In this document: positions 1 through 7,933 of the stretch, one piece after another
How positions within the stretch are numbered: position 1 is the first letter of the stretch
Layout: each line of letters starts with the position of its first letter
The notes under the pieces: model-generated
What the model saw: only the letters and a program-made list of their open reading frames with translations
Databases searched by the model: none
Told to the model about the DNA's origin: nothing
Translations under genes and position numbers: made by a program
Origin: Lysobacterales bacterium
Lineage (GTDB): Bacteria; Pseudomonadota; Gammaproteobacteria; Xanthomonadales; SZUA-36
Assembly: GCA_021648125.1 (NCBI GenBank)
Contig: JAKITK010000013.1
Span: forward strand, 1 to 61,178
Direction of reading: 5' to 3'
Length of the DNA stretch: 61,178 nucleotides

Positions 1-919
1 AGCCACTGATTAACCTGCTACGCGATCAAATGTTGGATTACGACATCATCCAGATGGATGAAACCCCGACACAGGTACTCAAAGAACCGGACAAACGGGC
101 GCAATCAAAATCCTATATCTGGTTACAGCGCGGCGGTCCACCGGCAAAGCCGGTTATCCTGTATGACTACGATCCGGGGCGCAGTGCGCAAGTACCCAAA
201 CGCTTGTTGGAAGGCTTTAGCGGGTATCTGCAAACCGATGGTTATGCTGGCTATAATGCGGTGGTTGCCGCTAATGGACTGGTGCATGTGGGCTGCATGG
301 CGCATGCCCGGCGGCGGTTTAGTGATGCGGTAAAAGCGCAGGGTCGCAATAAGAAACGCGGCAAAGCACATCGGGGCTTATCGCTAATCCGTCGGTTGTA
401 TCGGGTTGAAACCCTAGCGCGCAAACTAACGGCAGAAGAACGCTATAGTATGCGCCAGCAACAGGCGGTGCCGATCATAAAAGAAATCCGCAGCTGGCTG
501 GAGGACACCCTGCCACAGATACCGCCATCGAGTGCCACCGGCAAGGCGCTGAGCTATCTGCACAACGAATGGCAGCAGTTGACCGCTTATCTGAAAGATG
601 GCCGTCTGGAGATCGACACCAAAAGTAGGCGCTTTAGGCGATAACGGTGCTGAAAATGCCATCCGCCCCTTCGTGTTGGGACGGAAGAACTGGTTGTTCA
701 GTACTTCGGTCAAAGGGGTTAAATCCAGTGCCAACCTGTACTCGCTGATCGAGACAGCCAAGGCCAATGGCTTGGAGCCGTATGCTTATCTGCGACATGT
801 CTTTACTGAACTACCGAAAGCAGAAACTGTAGAAGCCATCGAAGCATTGCTACCGGGCAATATCAACATGGATCAGATCCGGGGCGGTTGAGCAAGGGCG
901 GTGTTTATTAACCGCTTAC
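1..919 (+). mobile_element. Right-hand part of an IS66-family insertion sequence
   Basis: The left edge of the window cuts into this element. It holds the C-terminal two thirds of the transposase (to 891) and a short tail ending in AACCGCTTAC at 910-919. A CGCTTAC terminus is the outer end usual for IS66-family inverted repeats, so I place the right boundary at 919. The left end and any target-site duplication lie outside the window. The transposase frame is broken, so the copy is probably inactive unless supplied in trans. Confidence 0.75.
3..891 (+). pseudogene. IS66-family transposase (TnpC), N-terminally cut and frameshifted
   Basis: This is the DDE transposase of an IS66-type element; it would cut and join the element ends. 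The reading frame is open from base 3 without a start, so the N-terminus lies off the window. The first catalytic Asp is in QMDETP (about base 51), the second in TDGYAGY (about 235), and the Glu in NGAENAIRPF (about 645). The first frame stops at 644, while the conserved C-terminus (AENAIRPFVLGRKNW onward) continues in the next frame to 891. The family normally runs straight from LEID to NN-x-AENAIRP. Here about 22 extra bases sit at 610-632, enough to shift the frame by one. They contain the direct repeat TAGGCG-CTT-TAGGCG. Programmed frameshifting is not expected at this point, so I call it a disabled gene. Confidence 0.85.
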
Positions 920-1146
920 AAATAATAGACTACCCCCCCCTGTCAAGCGTGCAAGCTTTGTTTGTTAGTAGCACATTAATATGTCCGGTTTCACACACGC
1001 AGCGAAAGTAGGCGATGAAACCGACAGAATGGTTACAGGACTCGTAATGGTCCTGTCCCAGCCTCTAAGCACTTGAGTAGCTGAGTGGCTGGCTGTTATC
1101 ATCAGTGCTGTAAACGATTATATAATGACAAAGGAGCAACACTAAT

Positions 1147-1341
1147 ATGCCTACTTATGAATGTAAAAAATGCGGAATGAGCGTCAATGCCACTTGTGGT
1201 AAGTGTGCTGCACTCCTGGATAATGACAAATTGAGCCTGGATAACGGTACTGAAGTGCAGATTTCAAAATGCCCGAATGGCCATGGTAAAATCAAATCAC
1301 CGATGTGTTGTGGTGATGATATGAGTTGCTCGATTGGTTGA
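1147..1341 (+). CDS. Small cysteine-rich protein, possible zinc ribbon
   Basis: A 64-residue protein with an excellent ribosome site (AAGGAG at 1131-1136, eleven bases before the ATG). It carries CKKC near residue 6, CGKC near 17, a CPNGHG segment near 42 and a C-terminal MCCGDD...CS. The first two CxxC pairs look like a small zinc ribbon; the CPNGHG and CC pairs could be a second metal site. No other domain is visible. A TATAAT at 1121-1126 could be a -10 box but would leave only a very short leader. It lies just outside the IS66 end. I recognise the general look of small gammaproteobacterial zinc-ribbon proteins but no named family, and function is unknown. Confidence 0.65.
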   Translation: MPTYECKKCGMSVNATCGKCAALLDNDKLSLDNGTEVQISKCPNGHGKIKSPMCCGDDMSCSIG

Positions 1342-1402
1342 TTGCTGTTTTGATTTAGCACAGTAGTAGGGGATTCATTTCAATTTAAGCGAGTAGCGTG
1401 TT

Positions 1403-2926
1403 ATGCGGATAAAGTTGTTGTTATTAGTATTGCTGTTGGGAGCTGCTCCGTTGTTGAGTGCGGCTGAAAACTACTCGCCCTTGTATAAGACCGTGGCTGA
1501 ACTTGAGGCTGATCTAAATGCAGGCAAAACCAGCTCAGCAAAAATAACCGCTTTTTATCTGGCCCGAATAAAAGCATTAAATCCGCGTTACCATGCGGTC
1601 ATCAGCACCAACCCGGATGCAGGTAAAATTGCTGCCCAGTTTGACAAAGAAAGGGCAGCAGGCAAGCTGCGCGGACCTTTGCATGGTATTCCGGTGCTGC
1701 TTAAAGATAACATTAATAGCCGCGATCCCATCCCGACTACTGCGGGTTCACTGGCGCTGAAACAAAACTATGCACTGAAAGATGCCTTTCTGGTGAAAAA
1801 ATTACGGGCTGCCGGCGCTGTTATTCTTGGCAAAGCTAACTTGTCTGAATGGGCGAATATGCGCTCCACTCAATCAATTTCCGGTTGGTCGGCGATAGGC
1901 GGTTTTACCCGCAATGCCTGGGATGTGAGCAAAAACCCTTGCGGTTCCTCCTCAGGCTCTGCGGTAGCGGCAGCATTAAATCTCGCGCCGTTGACGGTGG
2001 GTTCTGAAACAGATGGCTCGATACTCTGTCCCGCCAGTATGAATGGCGTGGTCGGTTTTAAACCGAGCGCCGGGATGGTTTCGCAGGCAGGCATAGTGCC
2101 CATATCACACTCGCAGGATACCGCTGGGCCGATTACCCGCTCGGTTGCTGATGCGGTGTTTTTACTTCAAGGGATGTTGGCAGATGATGCCGGTGTTAGT
2201 GCAGCCGAGTTAGGTTCAGCCCTTGAAAACATGAGCCTTAAAGGCATTACCATTGGCGTTGCCCGCTTTTATAACGGTCACGATTCCGCTGTCGATAAGG
2301 TTTTTGAAAGCGCTTTGGAAGTCCTCAAGCAAGCCGGCGCTACACTCGTGGATGTAGGCGACAATATGCGGGTTAAGGATCTTGGAGAGCTTGAGATAGC
2401 CCGCCTGTTAGCGGATATGAAAGCGGACATGCGGGCATACCTCAAGAACGCACCGGCGGCGGTAAAGGTGCGTAGTATGGAAGATCTAGTGGCATTTAAC
2501 AAAGCCAACAAAGACACAGAAATGGTCCACTTTGCTCAGGAGTTTTTCGAATACGCGCTAAAATCTCCAGCACTAGATAGCAAGGAGTACCAGCAGATGA
2601 ATGCTTCAATAAAACAGCACTTATCCGAACGAGGTATCGCTGCAATTCTCAAAAATAATACGGTTGACCTGTTAGTAGCGCCAAGCTATGGCGTTGCCGG
2701 TTTGCTAAAAAACGAACATGATTCAGCCACCGAACAACCCGGCAGCACACAACTTTCGGCGGTGGCAGGCTTACCCACCATCAGCGTTCCCATGGGAATG
2801 ATTAAAGGCTTGCCGCTTGGGCTATCGTTTATGGCAGGTATGCATTCCGAACCGTTATTAATCCGCGCAGCTGCTGGTTATGAAAAAACCAGGGGTGCAT
2901 TTGCTCAGCCGGAAATTAAACATTAG
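1403..2926 (+). CDS. Exported amidase (amidase signature family)
   Basis: A 507-residue amide hydrolase with an N-terminal signal peptide (MRIKLLLLVLLLGAAPLLSA, cleavage near residue 20), so it probably works in the periplasm. The Ser-cisSer-Lys triad of the amidase signature family is recognisable: Lys in VLLKDNI (about residue 98), the Gly/Ser-rich core PCGSSSGSAVAAA (about 178-190), and the nucleophile Ser in GSETDGSILCPAS (about 197-209). GKANLSEWANMRS is another family hallmark. Length is normal for GatA/AtzF-like enzymes. Because it has a signal peptide and no gatB or gatC beside it, it is not the tRNA amidotransferase subunit. The natural substrate cannot be told; exported relatives hydrolyse amides or small peptides. 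The ribosome site before 1403 is weak. Confidence 0.88.
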   Translation: MRIKLLLLVLLLGAAPLLSAAENYSPLYKTVAELEADLNAGKTSSAKITAFYLARIKALNPRYHAVISTNPDAGKIAAQFDKERAAGKLRGPLHGIPVLLKDNINSRDPIPTTAGSLALKQNYALKDAFLVKKLRAAGAVILGKANLSEWANMRSTQSISGWSAIGGFTRNAWDVSKNPCGSSSGSAVAAALNLAPLTVGSETDGSILCPASMNGVVGFKPSAGMVSQAGIVPISHSQDTAGPITRSVADAVFLLQGMLADDAGVSAAELGSALENMSLKGITIGVARFYNGHDSAVDKVFESALEVLKQAGATLVDVGDNMRVKDLGELEIARLLADMKADMRAYLKNAPAAVKVRSMEDLVAFNKANKDTEMVHFAQEFFEYALKSPALDSKEYQQMNASIKQHLSERGIAAILKNNTVDLLVAPSYGVAGLLKNEHDSATEQPGSTQLSAVAGLPTISVPMGMIKGLPLGLSFMAGMHSEPLLIRAAAGYEKTRGAFAQPEIKH

Positions 2927-2965
2927 GCTGTCGCTTCAGCAGCGGCAGATAAACGGGAGAAATAT

Positions 2966-3232
2966 ATGGCAGGCGGGTTCGCAAAAGACGGCGCAGTGCA
3001 AGATCAGATTGATGCAACCATAGAGGATGCCATCAAGCGGGCGCGCAGTCAGTTGCCGCAGGGTGAGAGTTTATTCAACTGCGAAGAATGTGATGGCGTT
3101 ATTCCTACGGCTCGGCGTGAAGCGATTGCCGGTGTTCGCTTATGTATTAATTGCCAGGCCGTGGCAGATAAAAAACAAAAAATCAGCAGCGGCTATAATC
3201 GCCGGGGCAGCAAGGATAGTCAGTTGCGCTGA
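2966..3232 (+). CDS. ybiI: YbiI-like DksA/TraR C4 zinc-finger protein
   Basis: An 88-residue protein, the usual YbiI length, nearly colinear with E. coli YbiI as I recall it. It begins MAGGFAKDGAVQDQI, has a helical stretch DAIKRARSQLPQGES, then the zinc finger CEEC...CINC (residues about 39-62), and ends in the family signature GYNRRGSKDSQLR. The four cysteines identify the C4 DksA/TraR zinc finger. DksA relatives bind the secondary channel of RNA polymerase, but YbiI lacks the long coiled coil of DksA and its role is not well defined. It lies 39 bases after the amidase gene on the same strand. The ATG at 2966 follows GGGAGAAATAT, a reasonable ribosome site. Confidence 0.9.
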   Translation: MAGGFAKDGAVQDQIDATIEDAIKRARSQLPQGESLFNCEECDGVIPTARREAIAGVRLCINCQAVADKKQKISSGYNRRGSKDSQLR

Positions 3233-3321
3233 TAGGCGTTCGTTTATATTCAGGTCTGCTTAGTGGGACAGAATATTTATGGGGATTAGTTAATTTAAGT
3301 GTTTTAAAAAACGGAGTTTAT

Positions 3322-3738
3322 ATGTCAACCAAATGTGTACGCGGTAGCTGCTTTTGCAAGAAAGTCAGCTATGAAATAAGCGGTAATATGGGTGTTTTTC
3401 AATATTGCCATTGTTCTCGTTGTCAGAAAGTTACCGGTAGCGCTCATGCGGCCAATATTTTTGTCGCACCTTCCGATTTTAGGTGGCAGCAGGGTGAGGA
3501 ATGTGTTGTTCGTTATGATCCGCCGGAGACTAAATATTTTACCACTTCATTCTGCAAGCAATGCGGCTCATCGTTGCCGTGGTTATCCAAGAGCGGCAAG
3601 GTGGTCATCATACCGGCAGGCTCGCTTGATGAAGACCCTGGAATTCGTCCCAGCCAAAATATTTATTGTGATTCACGCTCTTCATGGTACATAGCAGCCA
3701 GCGACTTGCCTGAAAACAAACAAGGGCCAGCTCGATAA
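3322..3738 (+). CDS. GFA-family (CENP-V/GFA domain) zinc protein
   Basis: A 138-residue single-domain protein of the glutathione-dependent formaldehyde-activating (GFA) fold. Metal ligands are visible in order: GSCFCKKVSYEI (about residues 8-19), CHCSRCQKVTGS (about 30-41) and FCKQCGSSLPW (about 75-85). This is the two-zinc-site pattern of the family. Most GFA-like proteins have no proven activity, so the formaldehyde label should be treated with care. A clear GGAG precedes the ATG at 3322. Twin hairpins at 3801-3877 end transcription from both sides. A decayed second copy of the C-terminal half of such a gene lies at 7685-7768, on the far side of the TonB receptor and CorC-like genes. Confidence 0.85.
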   Translation: MSTKCVRGSCFCKKVSYEISGNMGVFQYCHCSRCQKVTGSAHAANIFVAPSDFRWQQGEECVVRYDPPETKYFTTSFCKQCGSSLPWLSKSGKVVIIPAGSLDEDPGIRPSQNIYCDSRSSWYIAASDLPENKQGPAR

Positions 3739-3800
3739 ATCTTCGTAATACCAGAGCTAAGGATTGGGTTTCAGAAAAATATAAAGCAGCTATATACACA

Positions 3801-3826
3801 AAAAACCACAATTAATGTGGTTTTTT
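3801..3826. terminator. Bidirectional rho-independent terminator
   Basis: AAAAACCACA and TGTGGTTTTTT form a hairpin with a short AATTAA-type loop, with a T run on either strand. It can stop the GFA gene (plus strand) and the TonB receptor gene (minus strand). Confidence 0.8.
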
Positions 3827-3840
3827 GTTGTGCATTTACA

Positions 3841-3877
3841 GAATAAGCCCCGCAGAGTGTTACTGCGGGGCTTATTC
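3841..3877 (-). terminator. Strong GC-rich hairpin after the TonB receptor gene
   Basis: GAATAAGCCCCGCA (3841-3854) pairs with TGCGGGGCTTATTC (3864-3877), a 14-bp perfect stem. It lies ten bases beyond the receptor stop codon. The T-rich tract is weak here, so it probably acts with the hairpin at 3801-3826. Confidence 0.7.
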
Positions 3878-3886
3878 AGCTTGCGC

Positions 3887-6151
3887 TTAACGGAATCTGT
3901 AAGTCACTTCCACACCTGTTACACGACCTTTTGCCAAGGGCGCGAATGTCCCACCGACTGGTACTGGACCCAACACACTGGGCAATTGTGTATCACCACC
4001 ATGATTAACACTGTTCAACAAGTTGCGCCCGTAAAGTGAGAACATCCAGTCACGGTTTGCGGTGCTGAAGTCCAGTCCTGCATTCAGAATAGTCTGTGAC
4101 AACAGGAAGCCGAGATTATTATCAGTATAGGCAGACCGGTCCCGGAAAGCGTAACTTACCCGGCTGGATAATGCACTGCCATTACTAAAGTCTAGGATAT
4201 GATTCACACCAATGCTGTAGGTCCACTGTGCGGCGCGCGGGAGAGACAGACCTCTATCAGCTTCATCAATCACTCCATCGCCATTCAGGTCGAATTGCAC
4301 GCTCTTATAAGATGGGTCTATATAACCCAAGGAGGCTAACAATACCAAATTGTCGGTAACTGCATATGTTGTGTCCACCTCAAATCCAAAAATTGTGGCA
4401 TCGGCCGTATTTCGTACGACCTGAACTAAACCAACGACTGGATCGGAGAGATTAATCTCCCGTTGCATATCATCAATCTGGTTATAAAATACGGCTGCAT
4501 TTAGTTGACCTCGACCACCTAGGCCAGTCTTATAACCAAACTCGATATTATCAACGGTTTCCTGGTCAAATGGGCCAGGGCCTAAATTGACGGTATCAAT
4601 TGCAGTGTTGCGTAAGTTATAACCACCTGAACGATGCGCCCGAGTGATGTGACCATAAAGCAAGCGATCATCGGAGATAATATAGGTGGCACCTAATTTT
4701 CCAGACCATGCACCCCAGTTGTTATCATCAACGAAGTCAAAGGCACAGGTACCGAGGGTTACATTACAGGGGCTGTTAACATTACGGATCAAGGATGCAA
4801 TATTGGCACTCTTGTCTTCATCTGTATAGCGAATACCCGTATTTATAACCCAATTATCAGTAAGTTGATAGTCAACAGAAGCAAACCATGCCAAAGAGTC
4901 GACGGTATAATCACCGCCACCATCCTGAGTAAGTGCCGGTGCGACACCACCAGTTGCAATGCCTAATAGGTTACGCCGTTCGTGGTAGTTTATTTCGTTG
5001 GTAAACCAGAAAACTCCGGTGGTAACAGTAGCTTTGCCAAAGTTTCCGTTATAGCGCAGCTCATTACTGAATTGTTCTTGGTAGTTCCAGAATTCAGCAT
5101 GGAACAACCATACAGGTTGGGAATCAATATCACTCGCACCTACGGCGGAAAAGTCTTTCCAGCCGAAGATGTTGGTGATAGTACCATCACCAAAACCCAC
5201 ATCCCAATTGATTTGGAAAGTGACCAGATCATTTTCAAGATCAGAGAAGCCTTCTTCATCGATGGCAAACTCAAAACTGTCACGCTCGAAGTTAGCAAAA
5301 AATCCGGGGACTCCACTACCATTGATATGTGTTTGTGAAGCCGGACCCTGGCCTTCAGACCTCATACGCTCCCACCGTAATGTCATATCGATATTATCAT
5401 TAACATCCCAAGAAATTACTGGGCGGAATATGGTGGTTTTAGCTTTGCCAAAATCCTCATTATTTGCAAGGTTCACAAACCAGCCATCATCGTCGTTTTG
5501 GTAGGCGCTAAATCGAAAGCCCAGCGAGTCTCCCAGTGGCCCAGACATGCTAGCCATATAGTATTTATTCAGACCACCTTCACCACTAGGGTTGCCGTCT
5601 ACTGCAATTCTTGCTGAAGCCTCGAATTCATTGGTGGGACCCTTGGTGTTAACCAATACCGCGCCACCGGTTACATTCCGACCAAATAAAGTCCCTTGGG
5701 GGCCACGCAATACTTCAACACTCTGAATGTCGAACATATCAAGAATAATGCCGGTGTTTTGCCCCATATATACGCCATCTATAAAAACACCGACAGTGGG
5801 GTCGATTGAAGGAATGGAACTATTGATACCAAGCCCGCGAATAGAGAAGTTAGCTGTGGAACGAATCGTGCCAATATCATCCATAGCGACATTAGGCATT
5901 GCTACTGATAAGCCCTTTAAGTCACGGATTTTTAATGCTTCAAGTTGCTGGGAACCATACGCTGTTACTGCTAAAGGTACTTCATTAGCAGACTCCTCAC
6001 GCTTACGTGCTGTGACGATAACCTCTTCGAGCATGACGGACTGATAACGCTCATCAGATTCCTGATCTTGCGCTAAAACTACGGAGGATGCACTAAGGGC
6101 TAGTGCACTGGTAATGGCGAGATGTAGAACTGTTAATTTAATCTTTCGCAT
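3887..6151 (-). CDS. TonB-dependent outer-membrane receptor
   Basis: A 754-residue outer-membrane active transporter that takes up a bound ligand using TonB energy. It starts with a signal peptide (MRKIKLTVLHLAITSALALS..., cleavage after VLAQ). A TonB-box-like EEVIVTARKRE follows, then the plug domain with PNVAMDDIG, FSIRGLGINSS, VGVFIDGVYMGQ, VEVLRGPQGTLFGRN and TGGAVLVNTKGP. The C-terminus is the 22-strand barrel ending in GVEVTYRFR with terminal aromatic/Arg residues. I chose the ATG at 6151 because AGGTGG lies eight bases upstream; a GTG four codons earlier is less likely. No substrate enzyme, TonB or regulator lies beside it, so the ligand is unknown. The plug resembles receptors of the FecA-like and marine carbohydrate/terpenoid kind. 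Confidence 0.9.
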   Translation of the reverse strand: MRKIKLTVLHLAITSALALSASSVVLAQDQESDERYQSVMLEEVIVTARKREESANEVPLAVTAYGSQQLEALKIRDLKGLSVAMPNVAMDDIGTIRSTANFSIRGLGINSSIPSIDPTVGVFIDGVYMGQNTGIILDMFDIQSVEVLRGPQGTLFGRNVTGGAVLVNTKGPTNEFEASARIAVDGNPSGEGGLNKYYMASMSGPLGDSLGFRFSAYQNDDDGWFVNLANNEDFGKAKTTIFRPVISWDVNDNIDMTLRWERMRSEGQGPASQTHINGSGVPGFFANFERDSFEFAIDEEGFSDLENDLVTFQINWDVGFGDGTITNIFGWKDFSAVGASDIDSQPVWLFHAEFWNYQEQFSNELRYNGNFGKATVTTGVFWFTNEINYHERRNLLGIATGGVAPALTQDGGGDYTVDSLAWFASVDYQLTDNWVINTGIRYTDEDKSANIASLIRNVNSPCNVTLGTCAFDFVDDNNWGAWSGKLGATYIISDDRLLYGHITRAHRSGGYNLRNTAIDTVNLGPGPFDQETVDNIEFGYKTGLGGRGQLNAAVFYNQIDDMQREINLSDPVVGLVQVVRNTADATIFGFEVDTTYAVTDNLVLLASLGYIDPSYKSVQFDLNGDGVIDEADRGLSLPRAAQWTYSIGVNHILDFSNGSALSSRVSYAFRDRSAYTDNNLGFLLSQTILNAGLDFSTANRDWMFSLYGRNLLNSVNHGGDTQLPSVLGPVPVGGTFAPLAKGRVTGVEVTYRFR

Positions 6152-6554
6152 AAATTTATCCACCTAAGCTGTTGAAGGATTTATTTGGTTTTATTAAAAA
6201 ATCGTAAAGAAATCGTTAAAATCCATTAAATCCGTCAAATTGTACTTGTATTTCTACCATAAGTAAATCTTGCAATTAGTACTATGCAGCACCATGACTG
6301 CGGTAGCTAATGCAAAAGAGCGAGAAAATCATTTGTTGAATGCTGAGGCTGGTACTTGATAATGGGCTCTGGAGATGTGTTCCGAATGTATTCCCACTGA
6401 TGGTGTTGTCTGTTTTTGTTATGTAATCAGCTAGAGTCTGTAAAACTTTGTATGTAGAGCACGCTGGAAAGTTTTTGACTCAAAGAGGAGCTGCCTTCCC
6501 AGCTGCCTGATATAATATAAACCCAGCCTAAAAGGTAACACTCTGAAGAACTAA
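6152..6554. promoter_or_regulatory. Divergent intergenic region between TonB receptor and CorC-like genes
   Basis: About 400 bases without a gene. For the plus-strand gene an extended -10 box TGA-TATAAT is seen at 6508-6516, about 40 bases before the start codon. Two AGCTGCC direct repeats (from 6489 and 6501) lie just before it. For the minus-strand receptor only an A/T-rich leader with repeated AATCGT-like pieces at 6190-6225 is seen. No riboswitch, Fur box or other operator could be recognised. Confidence 0.45.
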
Positions 6555-7619
6555 ATGACATTATTAATTTTAATTGCAACGATCTCGATTTTTTTCTCAT
6601 TTCTGTGTTCAATATTGGAGGCGGTCTTACTCAGCGTAACGCCAACTTTTGTCAATATTCAGAAAAAAAAAGGCAAGGTTTATGCTATTACCCTTGAGCA
6701 GTTAAAGAAAGATGTCGATAAGCCATTAATAGCAATACTCACGCTCAACACCATTGCGCATACTGTAGGTGCGATTATGGTGGGCGTTCAAGCTGAAAAA
6801 GCTTTTGGGTCTGGCAATAATATCGTTGGTATTGTATCTGCGGTGATGACCGCTTTGATTCTGATTTTTTCTGAAATTATTCCCAAAACAATAGGTGCTA
6901 CCTACTGGAAGGGCTTAGCTGTATTTGCTACTAGGACACTGGTGGTAATGATCTTTATATTCAAATGGACTGGCATACTCTGGGTCTTGCAACTGTTTAC
7001 TAAAATTTTTGGTAAAGGTACTCATGGCGCAAGTGTTTTAAGCAGGGAAGACTTTTATGCAATGGCGGAGATAGCCCATGAAGAAGGTGTGTTTAAAGCG
7101 TCTGAATCTACTGTAATAAAAAACTTATTGAACCTCAAAACAATTTTAGCGAAAGACATAATGACACCGCGGACAGTATTGAAGATCGCTTCTGAGGATC
7201 AGAACATAAAAGATTTTTTTGATCAAAACAAAGGCCTTCAGTTTTCAAGAATACCAGTTTACAAAAATGATAAAGATGATATTACCGGCTATATCCTCAA
7301 AGATGATGTGTATCGGAATGTGGCAGAGGATAATATGCAAATCAGTCTGGCGGACTTGAAGCGTGAGTTGTTGGTGGTTATTAGAGATGCACCTGTACCA
7401 AATCTATTGGAAGAGTTTGTTCGAGAAAAAGAACATATTGCTCTGGTTATAGATGAGTACGGCTCAATTAGCGGACTGGTTACTATGGAAGATGTGATTG
7501 AAACCCTACTTGGTCTGGAAATTATGGACGAGAGTGATATAGATTCTGATATGCAGCAACTGGCTCGTGATAATTGGAAGAAACGGGCCAAACACTTAGA
7601 TTTTACTGCCAAGAATTAG
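6555..7619 (+). CDS. CNNM/CorC (HlyC/CorC) family membrane protein with CBS pair
   Basis: A 354-residue protein with an N-terminal CNNM (DUF21) domain of three to four membrane segments (residues 1-25, about 58-80, 88-110, 125-150). It includes the marks ILTLNTIAHTVGA and FSEIIPKTIGA. A CBS pair follows (about 195-320): DIMTPRTVLKI, the RIPVYKN segment, and HIALVIDEYGSISGLVTMED. The family is linked to magnesium or cobalt efflux or resistance. This short form lacks the C-terminal CorC/HlyC (transporter-associated) domain, since only about 30 charged residues follow the second CBS. It resembles stand-alone hemolysin-family proteins of marine gammaproteobacteria. It stands alone, with its own extended -10 promoter at 6508-6516. 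Confidence 0.85.
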   Translation: MTLLILIATISIFFSFLCSILEAVLLSVTPTFVNIQKKKGKVYAITLEQLKKDVDKPLIAILTLNTIAHTVGAIMVGVQAEKAFGSGNNIVGIVSAVMTALILIFSEIIPKTIGATYWKGLAVFATRTLVVMIFIFKWTGILWVLQLFTKIFGKGTHGASVLSREDFYAMAEIAHEEGVFKASESTVIKNLLNLKTILAKDIMTPRTVLKIASEDQNIKDFFDQNKGLQFSRIPVYKNDKDDITGYILKDDVYRNVAEDNMQISLADLKRELLVVIRDAPVPNLLEEFVREKEHIALVIDEYGSISGLVTMEDVIETLLGLEIMDESDIDSDMQQLARDNWKKRAKHLDFTAKN

Positions 7620-7933
7620 TTGGCTCAGGGTACGCCGTAATCAACATTGTTCGATTGGTCGGTTGAACATTAGCCAGCTCATTAAAGAGTGGAAAGGTGG
7701 TCATCAAACCAGCTGGTATACTCGATGAAGCTTCTGGAATATGGCCATAACTAAACATTTAGTGTGACTGACACCTGCTTGGTATCTTGCTTCAAGCCAA
7801 TGTCGGAGAATGAAGAAGTCCCGTAACGATAATGTAAATTGTGGCATAATTAAGCCACAATTTCAGAATGTATGTTTACGGTTTTATGCATATATCTATT
7901 ATTATTAAATAATTAATTCTATGAGAGAGTGTT
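7620..7933. other. Intergenic stretch holding a gene relic
   Basis: About 314 bases. The first half carries a decayed GFA gene fragment (7685-7768, see that entry). The second half is A/T-rich leader for the next gene; GAGAG at 7922-7927 serves as its ribosome site. No other structure was seen. Confidence 0.5.
7685..7768 (+). pseudogene. Relic of a GFA-family gene (C-terminal fragment)
   Basis: Translated in one frame this piece reads KSGKVVIKPAGILDEASGIW, then P-stop-LNI-stop-CD. It aligns residue for residue with KSGKVVIIPAGSLDEDPGIR and PSQNIYCD of the intact GFA protein at 3322-3738. Two stop codons interrupt it, and neither the upstream zinc-ligand region nor a start is left. It is a duplicated or horizontally replaced paralogue in decay. 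Confidence 0.8.

Noticed and set aside
1035-1056. Hairpin ACAGGAC...GTCCTGT behind the IS66 end, considered as a terminator or small RNA
   Set aside because: Seven-base stem without a T run and no promoter evidence; too weak to call.
1121-1126. TATAAT box before the small Cys-rich gene
   Set aside because: It would leave only about 14 bases of leader with the ribosome site at the very start of the transcript, and no matching -35 box is clear.
4982-5338. 118-codon open frame on the plus strand inside the TonB receptor gene
   Set aside because: Shadow frame of a well-supported receptor; its sequence has no domain features.
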